Assembly: GCA_964617355.1 (NCBI GenBank)
Contig: CAZTXP010000050.1
Coordinates: forward strand, 1 to 64,000
Direction of reading: 5' to 3'
Length of the DNA: 64,000 nucleotides
Source of the DNA: CAZTDU01 sp964617355
GTDB lineage: Bacteria > Pseudomonadota > Gammaproteobacteria > Burkholderiales > SG8-39
A program made the translations under genes and the position numbers. Under the pieces are notes generated by a model that was given only the letters and a program-made list of their open reading frames with translations, had not been told where the DNA came from and did no database searches. Positions 32,115 to 40,794 of the stretch are shown piece by piece (position 1 is the stretch's first letter; the number at the start of each line of letters is the position of its first letter).

Positions 32115-32975
32115 TCAGCGCGGCGAGAGCTTGCCGGTGGCGAGCCCGGCGTCGCGGATCGGCTTGTAGTAGGCGTTGTCCTTCGTGACGAAGCCGGTGT
32201 AGCGCGCGGGCAGCAGCTTCGGGTTCGCCTTCAGTTCGCCGCCGACGGCCGCGAGCGCCGCCTGCAGGCGCTGCACGAAGGCCTTGTCCTTGTACAGTGA
32301 GGCGCTCACCGCGAAGGCGTCGTTCGGCAGCGGCGGCGAGGTCCAGAACACCACGCTGTCGGCGGCCTTGACGAGGCCCTCGGCGATCATCGCGTCGCGA
32401 TTGCGGTTGTAGTCGGCGCCGGCATCCAGCTCGCCGCGCGCCACCGACAGTTCGATCGCCTGGTGCTTGGTGTACAGCGTCTTCGAGAAGTACCTCTCCG
32501 GGTCGGCGATGCCGCGCGTCATCAGGAAGTGCAGCGGAATGAGGTACCCCGAGGTCGAGCCCTTGTCGCCGAACGCGAAGCTGCGGCCCTTCAGGTCGTC
32601 CACGGTCTTGATGCCCGACTTCGGGTGCGTGACCATGATGGCGAAGTACTCGGGCTTGCCTTCGTACATGATCGTCGACACGGCCTGCGCGCCGGCCTCG
32701 TGGTTGGCAAGCACGTAGCCCCATGGCCCCATCAGCGAGAGGTCGGTCTCGCCGTTCGCCAGCGACTTGGCGAGGCCTTCCCAGGTGTCCACCGTGTAGA
32801 GCTTGACCTCGCGCCCGAGTTTCCTGCCGAGATACTCGGCGAGCGGGCGGTAGGTGGCGTCGTTCTTCTCGCGATCCGGCTGGAACAGGCCGACGCCGAA
32901 CTTCAGCGGGCCGCCTTGCGCAAGCGCGGGAGCGGAGGCGGCGACGAGCAGGGCGAGGGCGATGCGGCGGAACAA
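32115..32975 (-). CDS. phnD: PhnD-like periplasmic binding protein
   Basis: The 286-aa protein has a signal peptide (LFRRIALALLVAASAPALA, cleaved before QGGPLKFG) and the PhnD-family fold: GLFQPDREKNDATYRPLAEYLGR near the start, LMGPWGYVLA and GDKGSTSGYLIPLHFL in the anion-binding cleft. Relatives bind phosphonates or phosphite; the arsenite sensors AioX/ArrX are in the same superfamily. The start is a TTG at 32975 with AAAGGA eight bases upstream, chosen because it begins the signal peptide. It diverges from an arsR gene, so ArsR may also control it. Confidence 0.86.
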   Translation of the reverse strand: MFRRIALALLVAASAPALAQGGPLKFGVGLFQPDREKNDATYRPLAEYLGRKLGREVKLYTVDTWEGLAKSLANGETDLSLMGPWGYVLANHEAGAQAVSTIMYEGKPEYFAIMVTHPKSGIKTVDDLKGRSFAFGDKGSTSGYLIPLHFLMTRGIADPERYFSKTLYTKHQAIELSVARGELDAGADYNRNRDAMIAEGLVKAADSVVFWTSPPLPNDAFAVSASLYKDKAFVQRLQAALAAVGGELKANPKLLPARYTGFVTKDNAYYKPIRDAGLATGKLSPR

Positions 32976-33071
32976 GGATGCGATTCCTTTGGAAGGGGGC
33001 GCATTACACCATGCGGCTGCGCTTGGTCGCGTGGCCGGCGCCGTCCTTACGGGGCTATTGCCGATCGGCTT

Positions 33072-33093
33072 TATTTCTATTATTCTGGAAATA
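33072..33093. promoter_or_regulatory. AT-rich dyad overlapping the arsR start, likely ArsR operator
   Basis: TATTTC (33072-33077) is mirrored by GAAATA (33088-33093) around a ten-base spacer, in an AT-rich patch within GC-rich DNA. The right arm ends on the A of the arsR ATG, so a bound repressor would block transcription start. No ribosome binding site is visible, so arsR may be translated from a near-leaderless mRNA. Confidence 0.5.
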
Positions 33094-33428
33094 TGGAAAT
33101 CAATCATGCCGTCGAGATCCTCGGCGCGCTCGCGCAGCCCAGCCGGCTCGCGATCTTCCGCCTGCTCGTGCAGGCAGGCGAGGAGGGCCTCGCCGCCGGC
33201 GCGATCGGCGAGAAGCTCGGGCTTGCGCCGGCGACGCTTTCCTTCCACCTCGCGCAACTCACGCGCGCCGGCGTCACGGCGAGCCGCACGCAGGGGCGCT
33301 ACGTCATCTATCGCGCCGACTTCGGCGCCATGGCGCACCTGCTGCAGTACCTGACCGAAGACTGTTGCGGCGGGCGCGCGTGCCTGCCGGTGCCGGTGGC
33401 GCCGCCGCGCAAGCGAAAGGCGGCCTGA
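33093..33428 (+). CDS. arsR: ArsR-family metalloid-responsive repressor
   Basis: The 111-aa winged-helix protein has the ArsR DNA-binding helix region APATLSFHLAQLTRAG (about 45-60). The inducer site is not the CVC of plasmid R773 ArsR; instead Cys91, Cys92 and Cys97 lie near the C-terminus (EDCCGGRAC), the arrangement described for Acidithiobacillus ferrooxidans ArsR. This points to arsenite as inducer. It is followed two bases later by arsC. Confidence 0.9.
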   Translation: MEINHAVEILGALAQPSRLAIFRLLVQAGEEGLAAGAIGEKLGLAPATLSFHLAQLTRAGVTASRTQGRYVIYRADFGAMAHLLQYLTEDCCGGRACLPVPVAPPRKRKAA

Positions 33429-33430
33429 CG

Positions 33431-33877
33431 ATGAAGCACGTGCTGTTCCTTTGTACGGGCAACTCGGCGCGCAGCATCCTCGCCGAGGGCTACCTCAACC
33501 ACGCGGGGCACGGGCGTTTCCGCGCGCACAGCGCCGGCAGCAAACCGGCGGGGCGAGTGAATCCCTTCGCGCTCGAACTGCTGCGCGCAAAGGGCATCGC
33601 GACGGAGGGCGCGCGCTCCAAGAGCTGGGACGAGTTCGCCGCGCCCGGCGCGCCGGTGATGGACTACATCTTCACGGTCTGCGACAACGCCGCGGGCGAG
33701 GTGTGCCCGTTCTGGCCGGGGCGTCCGGCGACGGCGCACTGGGGCGTGGACGACCCGGCCGCGGTCGAGGGCACCGACGCCGAGAAGCGCGCGGCGTTCG
33801 AACTCGCCTACGCGCGCCTCGCCGCGAAGATCGACGCCTGGCTCGCGAGTCCCGGAATCGCCGATGGATCGCGCTGA
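33431..33877 (+). CDS. arsC: Arsenate reductase, low-molecular-weight phosphatase type
   Basis: ArsC reduces arsenate to arsenite. The 148-aa protein has the P-loop CTGNSARS with the nucleophile Cys8 and two further cysteines at 84 and 92 (FTVCDNAAGEVCPFWPG), the triple-cysteine cascade of thioredoxin-coupled ArsC. The neighbours arsR and acr3 support the role. Its last 14 bases overlap the next gene. Confidence 0.93.
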   Translation: MKHVLFLCTGNSARSILAEGYLNHAGHGRFRAHSAGSKPAGRVNPFALELLRAKGIATEGARSKSWDEFAAPGAPVMDYIFTVCDNAAGEVCPFWPGRPATAHWGVDDPAAVEGTDAEKRAAFELAYARLAAKIDAWLASPGIADGSR

Positions 33878-35150
33878 CGCCGCCGCGCTCGTCGCGCGCG
33901 AACTGAATTCCAGCTGCCGCTGCCTCAGCGTCGAGGTGCCGGCCCTGCGCCGCGAAGTCGAGCGCCGCTTGCGCGAGGCGGGTGTTCCCGTCGACCTCGC
34001 GGCGACGCATCCGCACCTCTTCTCGAGCGCGCCGGTGTTCGTGTCCGGGGCCGACGCCACGCGCATGGCGGCGGTGGTGCGCGCGATCGACGCGGCCGTC
34101 GCGCTGCCGGGCATTCGCGAGGCTGCAATCGCGTTGGCCCCGCAGGTCGCGCGACGCGACGACGGCACGCGCGGCGCCTTCCTCGGCTTCGACTTCCACC
34201 TCTCGCCCGACGGGCCCAAGCTCATCGAGATCAACACCAACGCCGGCGGTGGTTTCCTCGCCTCGCTGCTCGGCGAGGCGGCGGTCGCGTGCTGCGGACG
34301 AACGGTGGCGCAGGGCAGCGAGGGCGGCTACGCGAAGGCCGCGGTGGCGATGCTGGTCGACGAATGGCGCGCGGGCGGCCGCGACGGCCGACCCCGGACG
34401 GTCGCGATCGTCGACGCGACGCCCTCGTCGCAGTACCTGCATCCGGAGTTCCTGCTCGCGCAGGCCGCGCTGCGCGCCGAGGGCATCGAGGCGATCGTCG
34501 CCGCGCCCGAGGACCTGTCGTTCGACGGCGCTGTGCTGCGCGCAGGCGACGTCGTCGTGGACCTCGTCTACAACCGCCTCACCGACTTCGCGCTCGCGGG
34601 CGACGCGCTCGCGCCGTTGCGCGAGGCCTTCCTTGCCGGCAGCGCCGTGGTGACGCCGAATCCCCGCGCGCACGCGCTCTTCGCGGACAAGCGCATGCTC
34701 GCCGTGCTCGGCGACGAGGCGCGGCTGCGCGACGCGGGCCTGCCGGCGGCCGACGCGGCGCTCCTTGCGGCCGCGATCCCGGCGACGCGCATGGTCGACG
34801 CGAGCGACGCCGAGGCCCTGTGGGCCGGGCGCAAGACTCTCTTCTTCAAGCCCTTCGCCGGCTTCGGCAGCCGCGGCGCGTATCGCGGCGACAAGCTCAC
34901 GCGGCGCGTGTTCGACGAGATCCTCGCCGGCGGCTACGTCGCGCAGGCGCTGGTGCCACCCGCGGAGCGCTGCCTCGCCGACGAGGCCGCGCCGCCGCTC
35001 AAGTACGACGTGCGCAACTACGCCTATGCCGGCGAAGTGCAACTCCTCGCCGCGCGCCTCTGGCGCGGGCAGACGACGAATTTCCGCACCGAGGGCGGCG
35101 GGTTCGCGCCGGTGTTTGTCCTTCCCACGCCGCTCGCGCGCCCGTCATGA
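33864..35150 (+). CDS. ATP-grasp-like protein embedded in the arsenic operon, function unknown
   Basis: The 428-aa protein resembles ATP-grasp ligases. LIEINTNAGGGF (about 112) looks like a glutathionylspermidine-synthase-type metal/ATP site. KPFAGFGSRGAYRGDK (about 331) is the glycine-rich ATP loop, and LKYDVRNYAYAGEVQLLAARLWRGQT is the core strand region. It overlaps both arsC (14 bp) and acr3 (4 bp), so it is part of the operon. I infer an ATP-dependent ligation linked to arsenic handling, for example of a thiol peptide, but no substrate can be read from the sequence. Confidence 0.6.
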   Translation: MDRADAAALVARELNSSCRCLSVEVPALRREVERRLREAGVPVDLAATHPHLFSSAPVFVSGADATRMAAVVRAIDAAVALPGIREAAIALAPQVARRDDGTRGAFLGFDFHLSPDGPKLIEINTNAGGGFLASLLGEAAVACCGRTVAQGSEGGYAKAAVAMLVDEWRAGGRDGRPRTVAIVDATPSSQYLHPEFLLAQAALRAEGIEAIVAAPEDLSFDGAVLRAGDVVVDLVYNRLTDFALAGDALAPLREAFLAGSAVVTPNPRAHALFADKRMLAVLGDEARLRDAGLPAADAALLAAAIPATRMVDASDAEALWAGRKTLFFKPFAGFGSRGAYRGDKLTRRVFDEILAGGYVAQALVPPAERCLADEAAPPLKYDVRNYAYAGEVQLLAARLWRGQTTNFRTEGGGFAPVFVLPTPLARPS

Positions 35151-36178
35151 GCCTGTTCGAGCGCTGGCTCAGCCTCTGGGTATTCCTCTGCATCGTCGCG
35201 GGCATCGCGCTCGGGCAGCTGCTGCCCGCGCCGGTGCGCTGGCTCGGCTCGCTCGAGGTGGCGCGGGTCAACATCCCGGTGGGATTGCTGATCTGGGTGA
35301 TGATCATCCCGATGCTGCTGCGCGTGGACTTCGGCGCGCTCGGCGAGGTGCGCCGGCACGTGCGCGGCATCGGCGTGACGCTCGTCGTCAACTGGCTGGT
35401 GAAGCCGTTCTCGATGGCGCTGCTGGCGTGGATCTTCGTGCGGCACCTGTTCGCGCCGTGGCTGCCGCAGGACCAGCTCGACAGCTACGTCGCCGGTCTC
35501 ATCCTGCTCGCCGCCGCGCCGTGCACCGCGATGGTGTTCGTCTGGAGCCGGCTCACCAACGGCGACCCGGTGTTCACGCTGTCGCAGGTGGCGCTGAACG
35601 ACACCATCATGGTGTTCGCGTTCGCGCCCATCGTCGGCCTGCTCCTCGGCCTGTCGGCGATCACCGTGCCCTGGGACACGCTGCTGGTGTCGGTCGTGCT
35701 CTACATCGTCGTCCCGGTGCTGCTCGCGCAGGCATGGCGTCGACGGCTGCTGGCCACTGGGCCGGGTGCGCTGGACGCGATGCTCGCGCGCCTGCAGCCG
35801 TGGTCGGTGGCGGCGCTCCTCGCCACGCTGGTGCTGCTCTTCGGCTTCCAGGGCGACGCCATCCTCCGGCAGCCGCTGGTGATCGCGCTGCTCGCGGTGC
35901 CGATCCTGCTGCAGGTGTTCCTGAACGCGAGCCTCGCCTACCTCGCCAACCGCGCGCTCGGCGAGCAGCATGCGGTGGCGTGCCCGTCGGCGCTGATCGG
36001 CGCGTCGAACTTCTTCGAACTCGCGGTCGCGGCGGCGATCAGCCTGTTCGGATTCGAGTCCGGCGCCGCGCTCGCCACCGTGGTCGGGGTGCTGGTCGAG
36101 GTTCCCGTGATGCTGCTCGTGGTTCGCGTTGTGAACCGGTCGAAGGATTGGTACCAGCGGGTTCGAGCCCCGGCCTGA
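35147..36178 (+). CDS. acr3: ACR3-family arsenite efflux transporter
   Basis: Acr3 expels arsenite driven by the proton motive force. The 343-aa protein has ten predicted helices, the essential Cys126 in LAAAPCTAMVFVWS, and the conserved late Glu in ASNFFELAVAAAISLFG. It ends the arsR-arsC-ATP-grasp-acr3 operon, coupled by an ATGA to the gene before. It is sometimes annotated arsB, but it belongs to the ACR3 (BASS-like) family, not the ArsB family. Confidence 0.93.
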   Translation: MSLFERWLSLWVFLCIVAGIALGQLLPAPVRWLGSLEVARVNIPVGLLIWVMIIPMLLRVDFGALGEVRRHVRGIGVTLVVNWLVKPFSMALLAWIFVRHLFAPWLPQDQLDSYVAGLILLAAAPCTAMVFVWSRLTNGDPVFTLSQVALNDTIMVFAFAPIVGLLLGLSAITVPWDTLLVSVVLYIVVPVLLAQAWRRRLLATGPGALDAMLARLQPWSVAALLATLVLLFGFQGDAILRQPLVIALLAVPILLQVFLNASLAYLANRALGEQHAVACPSALIGASNFFELAVAAAISLFGFESGAALATVVGVLVEVPVMLLVVRVVNRSKDWYQRVRAPA

Positions 36179-36234
36179 CAGGCGGGCCCGGTTGAGGGCA
36201 CACTTGGGCATCGCCTGAACATCCGGGAGCTGCC

Positions 36235-37482
36235 TTGAAGGATGCACTGCTGAAGCGCGTCGAGTCGGATCGCGCGCTGCTGGTCGACTTCCTGCAGCGC
36301 TTCGTGCGCTGCAAGACCCCCAATCCGCCCGGCGACACGATCGCGGCCACGCGCTTCGTCGAGGCGGAGCTCGACCGCCGCGGCATCGTCTACGACAAGA
36401 TCGCGCCGATGGCGGACCGGCCGAACTACATCGCCAGCTTCGATACCGGGCGGCCCGGGCCGCATCTCGTGCTGAACGGCCACATCGACGTCTTCCCGGT
36501 CGAGACGACCGAGGGCTGGACGCGCGATCCGTGGGGCGGCGAGCTGGTCGACGGCAAGGTCTACGGCCGCGGCGCGTGCGACATGAAGTGCGGCACCACG
36601 GCGTCGATCTTCACGTACCTCTACCTGCACGAGCAGCGCGCGAAGCTGAACGGTCGCCTGACGCTGACGCTGGTTTCGGACGAGGAGACCTTCGGCCCGC
36701 ACGGCATGGCGTACCTGATGGAGCACCACCGCGAGCGCGTGCTCGGCGACTGCTGCCTGAATGGCGAGCCCTCGAGCCCGTGGACGGTGCGCTTCGGCGA
36801 GAAGGGGCCACTGTGGCTGCGCGTGCGCACGAAGGCGCGCGGCGGGCATGGCGCGTTCCCCCACGTCAGCCGCAACGCGGTGCTGGACGCGATGGACATC
36901 ATCGCCGCGCTGCGCGAGCTGCCCTCGAAGATCCCGCTCGTCGAGCCCGCCGACCTCGCGCGCGCACTCGACGAGGCCGGCCCGGAACTCGACCGCGGCT
37001 ACGGCGCGGGCGCGGCGAAGGTGATCCGCCGCCTCACGGTGGGCGTCGGCCGCATCGCGGGCGGCGTGAAGGTGAACATGATCCCGTCCGAGTGCGAGTT
37101 CGACGTCGACATCCGCATCCCGAACGGCATGGACGCCGCGGCCGTGAAGGCGGAAGTCGACGCCATCATCCAGCGCACCGGCGCCGAGTACGAGATCCTG
37201 ACGCACACGCGCCCCAACTGGTGCGAGCCCTTCCACGAGATGATGGATCACGTGCGCGCGAACGCCGGCCTGCTGCGCCCCGGCCTGGTGCCGGCGCGCG
37301 TGGTCTCGCCCGGCGGCACCGATGCGCGCCTGTGGCGCGTGAACGGCGTGCCGGCGGTGGTCTACGGCCCGCCGCCCTACGGCATGGGCAGCGTGGACGA
37401 GCACGTGTCGGTGGACGACTTCCTGCACGTGGTGCGGAGCCACCTGCTGTCCTCCTGGGACTACCTGAGCAAGGCGCGGTGA
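36235..37482 (+). CDS. M20-family metallohydrolase (ArgE/DapE-like)
   Basis: The 415-aa protein is a zinc peptidase/deacylase. It has LNGHIDVFPV and GRGACDMKCG for the first metal ligands, the catalytic Glu in VSDEETFGPHG, a dimerisation domain (about 190-310), and a final His in GSVDEHVSVDDF. The start is a TTG with GGGAG six bases upstream. It is coupled by GTGA to the molybdenum hydroxylase gene. The substrate is likely an N-acyl amino acid or peptide; the neighbouring genes suggest catabolism of an imported acid. Confidence 0.85.
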   Translation: MKDALLKRVESDRALLVDFLQRFVRCKTPNPPGDTIAATRFVEAELDRRGIVYDKIAPMADRPNYIASFDTGRPGPHLVLNGHIDVFPVETTEGWTRDPWGGELVDGKVYGRGACDMKCGTTASIFTYLYLHEQRAKLNGRLTLTLVSDEETFGPHGMAYLMEHHRERVLGDCCLNGEPSSPWTVRFGEKGPLWLRVRTKARGGHGAFPHVSRNAVLDAMDIIAALRELPSKIPLVEPADLARALDEAGPELDRGYGAGAAKVIRRLTVGVGRIAGGVKVNMIPSECEFDVDIRIPNGMDAAAVKAEVDAIIQRTGAEYEILTHTRPNWCEPFHEMMDHVRANAGLLRPGLVPARVVSPGGTDARLWRVNGVPAVVYGPPPYGMGSVDEHVSVDDFLHVVRSHLLSSWDYLSKAR

Positions 37483-39833
37483 GCGAGTCGCTCCGCATCG
37501 GCGAACTGATCCGCATCGGCGAGTCCGTCCCGCGCTACGAGGACAAGCGCTTCCTTACCGGGCGCGGGCGCTACACGGCGGACCTGCGCTTCCACGGCGA
37601 GGCGCACATGGCGGTGGTGCGCTCGCCGCATGCGTCGGCGCGCATCGCCGGCATTCGCGCCGACGCGGCGCTCGCGATGCCGGGCGTGCTGCTCGTGCTG
37701 ACCGCCAAGGACCTCGCGCACCTCGGCACCTTCCCGAACCGCATCCGCAGGAATGGCGCCGACGGCAAGCCCATGTACGAGCCGCCCAAGCATGTGCTCG
37801 CGGTGGAGCAGGTGCGCCACGTGGGCGAGGCGGTGGCGGTGGTGGTGGCCGAGACGGCGATGCAGGCGCGCGACGCGGCCGAGGCGATCGAGGTCGACTA
37901 CGACGTGCTGCCCGCGGTGCCGACCATCGAGGCGGCGATCGCGCCCGGCGCCGCTGCCGTGTGGCCCGAGCGCCCTGATAACGTCGCCTTCGTCTGGAGC
38001 GCGGGCAACCGCGAGGCCACCGAGCGCGCGCTCGGTGGCGCCGCGCACCGCGTACGCCTGTCGACGCGCATCAACCGCGTCACCGCCAACGCGATCGAGC
38101 CGCGCGCCGCGCTGGGCGATTGCGACCCCTCCGACGGTCGGCTCACGCTCACCGTGTCGACGCAGGTGCCGCACGGATTGCGCAACGACCTCTGCGGCCG
38201 GGTGCTGCAGATCCCGGCGAGCCGCCTGCGCGTGGTCGCGCCCGACGTCGGCGGCGGCTTCGGCATGAAGAGCGGCGACTACGTCGAGTACGCCCTCGTG
38301 CTCCTCTGCGCCGAGCGCCTCGGCCGGCCGGTGCGCTGGACGGCGGATCGCGCCGAGTCCTTCCTCTCCGACCACCAGGCGCGCGACAACCTCTGGGACC
38401 TCGAACTCGGCCTCGATCGCGATTACCGCTTCGTCGCGGTGAAGGCGCATTCGTACGCCAACCTCGGCGCGTACCTCGCCTATGCGGGCACGCACCAGGC
38501 GACCACCAACGTGGGCTCGCTCGCGGGGGTGTACGCGACGCCGGCGATGTTCGCCGAGGTGCGCGGCCTCTACACCAACACGCACAGCCTCTCGCCGTAC
38601 CGCGGGGCAGGGCGCCCGGAGGCGCTGTACGCGATGGAGCGCCTCGTAGAGCACGCCGCGCGCGAGCTGGGCGTGGATCGCGCCGAGCTTCGCCGTCGCA
38701 ACCTCGTGAAGCCGGAGCAAATGCCGTGGAAGACGGCGCTCGTCTTCACCTACGATTCGGGCGATTTCCCCGGCGCGTTCGAGCGCGTGCTGGAGATCTC
38801 CGGCTGGAACACCTTCGAGTCGCGCCGCGCCGAGGCCGCCGCGCGCGGCAAGCTGCGCGGCATCGGCTTCGCGTTCGCCATCGAGATCGCGGGCGGCCCC
38901 GCCGAGCGGCCCTTCGAGGAGTACGCCGAGGTGCGCGTGGACCCGACCGGCTCGGTGATCGTCGCCACCGGCTCTCACAACCACGGCCAAGGCCACGAGA
39001 CCTCGTTCCGGCAAATCGCGTCCGAGGCCATGGGCCTTGCGCCGGACCGCATCGCCATCGTCTTCGGCGACACCGACAAGGTGGCGCACGGCAAGGGCAC
39101 CTTCGGCTCGCGCTCGATGAGCTCGGGCGGCGGGTCGCTGGTCGCTGCGGCAGCGAAGGTCGGGGCCAAGGCGAAGGCGATCGCCGCACACCTGATGGAA
39201 GCCTCGGCCGGCGACATCGAGCGCCGCGGCGCGCGCTTCCACGTCGCCGGCACCGATCGCAGCGTGAGCTGGGAGCAGGTGGCCCAAGCCGCGTTCTCGC
39301 CGCCGATGCTGCCGGTCGGCATGGAGATCGGGTTGTTCGCGGATGCCGCGATCTGCGTGGACGCGCCCACGTTCCCGAACAGCGCGCACGTCTGCGAGGT
39401 CGAAGTGGACCCGGACACCGGCGTCGCCGAGGTGCTCGGCTACTGGGTGGTGGACGACGTCGGCCGCGTGATCAACCCGAAGCTCCTCTACGGCCAGATC
39501 CACGGCGGCGTGGCGCAGGGGCTCGGGCAGGTGCTGATGGAAGACATCCGCTACGACGCCGAGGGCCAGCTGGTCACGGGATCCTTCATGGACTACGGCA
39601 TGCCGCGCGCCGACGACCTGCCCAGCCTCGAAGTCGAGAGCCGCGGCACGCCGACCACCGCCAACCCGCTCGGCGTGAAAGGGGCGGGCGAGGCCGGCAC
39701 GGTCGGCGCGCTGCCCGCGGCCTGCAACGCCATCCTCGATGCGCTTGCGCCGCGCGGCGTGCGCGCGCTCGACCCGCCGATGACGCCCGAGCGCGTCTGG
39801 CAAGCCCTTCGATCCAAGGAGACCTCCCGATGA
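37479..39833 (+). CDS. Xanthine-dehydrogenase-family molybdenum hydroxylase, large subunit
   Basis: The 784-aa protein has the Ald_Xan_dh_C domain (about 30-140) and the molybdopterin-binding domain. Motifs are GGGFGMK, SPYRGAGRPE, GSHNHGQGHET and the catalytic Glu738 in GVKGAGEAG. Members hydroxylate aldehydes or N-heterocycles with water. The FAD and 2Fe-2S subunits expected beside it are absent here, so it must borrow them from another locus or be inactive. GTG start overlaps the M20 stop; its own stop overlaps the Bug protein start. Active-site residues do not match the CO dehydrogenase pattern. Confidence 0.87.
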   Translation: MSESLRIGELIRIGESVPRYEDKRFLTGRGRYTADLRFHGEAHMAVVRSPHASARIAGIRADAALAMPGVLLVLTAKDLAHLGTFPNRIRRNGADGKPMYEPPKHVLAVEQVRHVGEAVAVVVAETAMQARDAAEAIEVDYDVLPAVPTIEAAIAPGAAAVWPERPDNVAFVWSAGNREATERALGGAAHRVRLSTRINRVTANAIEPRAALGDCDPSDGRLTLTVSTQVPHGLRNDLCGRVLQIPASRLRVVAPDVGGGFGMKSGDYVEYALVLLCAERLGRPVRWTADRAESFLSDHQARDNLWDLELGLDRDYRFVAVKAHSYANLGAYLAYAGTHQATTNVGSLAGVYATPAMFAEVRGLYTNTHSLSPYRGAGRPEALYAMERLVEHAARELGVDRAELRRRNLVKPEQMPWKTALVFTYDSGDFPGAFERVLEISGWNTFESRRAEAAARGKLRGIGFAFAIEIAGGPAERPFEEYAEVRVDPTGSVIVATGSHNHGQGHETSFRQIASEAMGLAPDRIAIVFGDTDKVAHGKGTFGSRSMSSGGGSLVAAAAKVGAKAKAIAAHLMEASAGDIERRGARFHVAGTDRSVSWEQVAQAAFSPPMLPVGMEIGLFADAAICVDAPTFPNSAHVCEVEVDPDTGVAEVLGYWVVDDVGRVINPKLLYGQIHGGVAQGLGQVLMEDIRYDAEGQLVTGSFMDYGMPRADDLPSLEVESRGTPTTANPLGVKGAGEAGTVGALPAACNAILDALAPRGVRALDPPMTPERVWQALRSKETSR

Positions 39834-40780
39834 AGCGCATCCTGATGCTCGCGGTCGCAGCGGCGCTCGCGCCGGCCGCCCATGCCGACGACTGGCCCGC
39901 GCGCCCGGTGAAATTCGTCTGCGCCTTCGCGCCCGGCGGCGCGAACGACATCGTCACGCGCCTGCTCGCGCAAGGCGTGGGCGAGCGCCTGAAGACGCAG
40001 GTCGTGGTCGAGAACCGCCCCGGCGCCGCCGGCCGCATCGCCACCACCTACGTGGCCAAGGAGAAGCCCGACGGCTACACCTTCCTGATGGGGGCGCCGG
40101 GGCTGCTGGTGCTGAACCACTTCCTCTACAAGGACGTCGACTACAAGGTGGCGGACTTCGCCGGCGTGTCCCTCACCGGCATCCTGCCCTACGTGCTGGT
40201 CGCGAACCCGAAGCTCGGCGCGGCCTCGGTGCAGGACCTCGTCGCCGCGCTGAAGCAGAAGCCCGGCGCGCTGAACCACGGCTCCACCGGCTCCGGCCCG
40301 ACGCTCGTGCAGCAGCTCTTCAAGGAGCGCACCGGCACGCAGTTCCAGAACGTGCTCTACAAGGGCACCGCGCCGGCGATCCAGGAACTGATGCAGGGCG
40401 AGCTGCACTTCATGTTCGACCTCATCGCCGGCAACCTCGCGGCGATCAAGGCGGGCAGCATCCGCGCGCTGGCGGTGTCGGCGCCCAAGCGCTCGTCCTC
40501 GCTGCCCGAGCTGCCGACGATGGAGGAGGCCGGCATCGCCGGATTCGCGCCGACCAACTGGATGGGCATCGTCGCGCCTGCCGCGACGCCGCGCCCGATC
40601 GTCGAGCGCCTCGGCCGCGAACTGGGCGCGCTCACCGCGGAGCCCGCGTTCCGCCAGCGCCTCACGCAGATCGGCGCCGACCCGGTGGGCGGCGCGCCCG
40701 CCGAGTACGACGCCTTCATCCGCAAGGAGTACGCCACGTGGGAGGCGATGGCGAGGAACGCGGGCCTGCAGAAAGAGTAG
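39830..40780 (+). CDS. Bug-family tripartite tricarboxylate transporter substrate-binding protein
   Basis: The 316-aa protein has a signal peptide (MKRILMLAVAAALAPAAHA) followed by the Bug fold: WPARPVKFVCAFAPGGANDIVTRL, VVVENRPGAAGRIA and the ligand loop NHGSTGSGP. Bug proteins bind carboxylates. No TctA/TctB membrane genes are present, as is common for orphan Bug proteins in Burkholderiales. Translational coupling to the hydroxylase gene suggests its ligand is related to that enzyme's substrate. Confidence 0.9.
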   Translation: MKRILMLAVAAALAPAAHADDWPARPVKFVCAFAPGGANDIVTRLLAQGVGERLKTQVVVENRPGAAGRIATTYVAKEKPDGYTFLMGAPGLLVLNHFLYKDVDYKVADFAGVSLTGILPYVLVANPKLGAASVQDLVAALKQKPGALNHGSTGSGPTLVQQLFKERTGTQFQNVLYKGTAPAIQELMQGELHFMFDLIAGNLAAIKAGSIRALAVSAPKRSSSLPELPTMEEAGIAGFAPTNWMGIVAPAATPRPIVERLGRELGALTAEPAFRQRLTQIGADPVGGAPAEYDAFIRKEYATWEAMARNAGLQKE

Positions 40781-40794
40781 CCGCGAGGCCGCCG

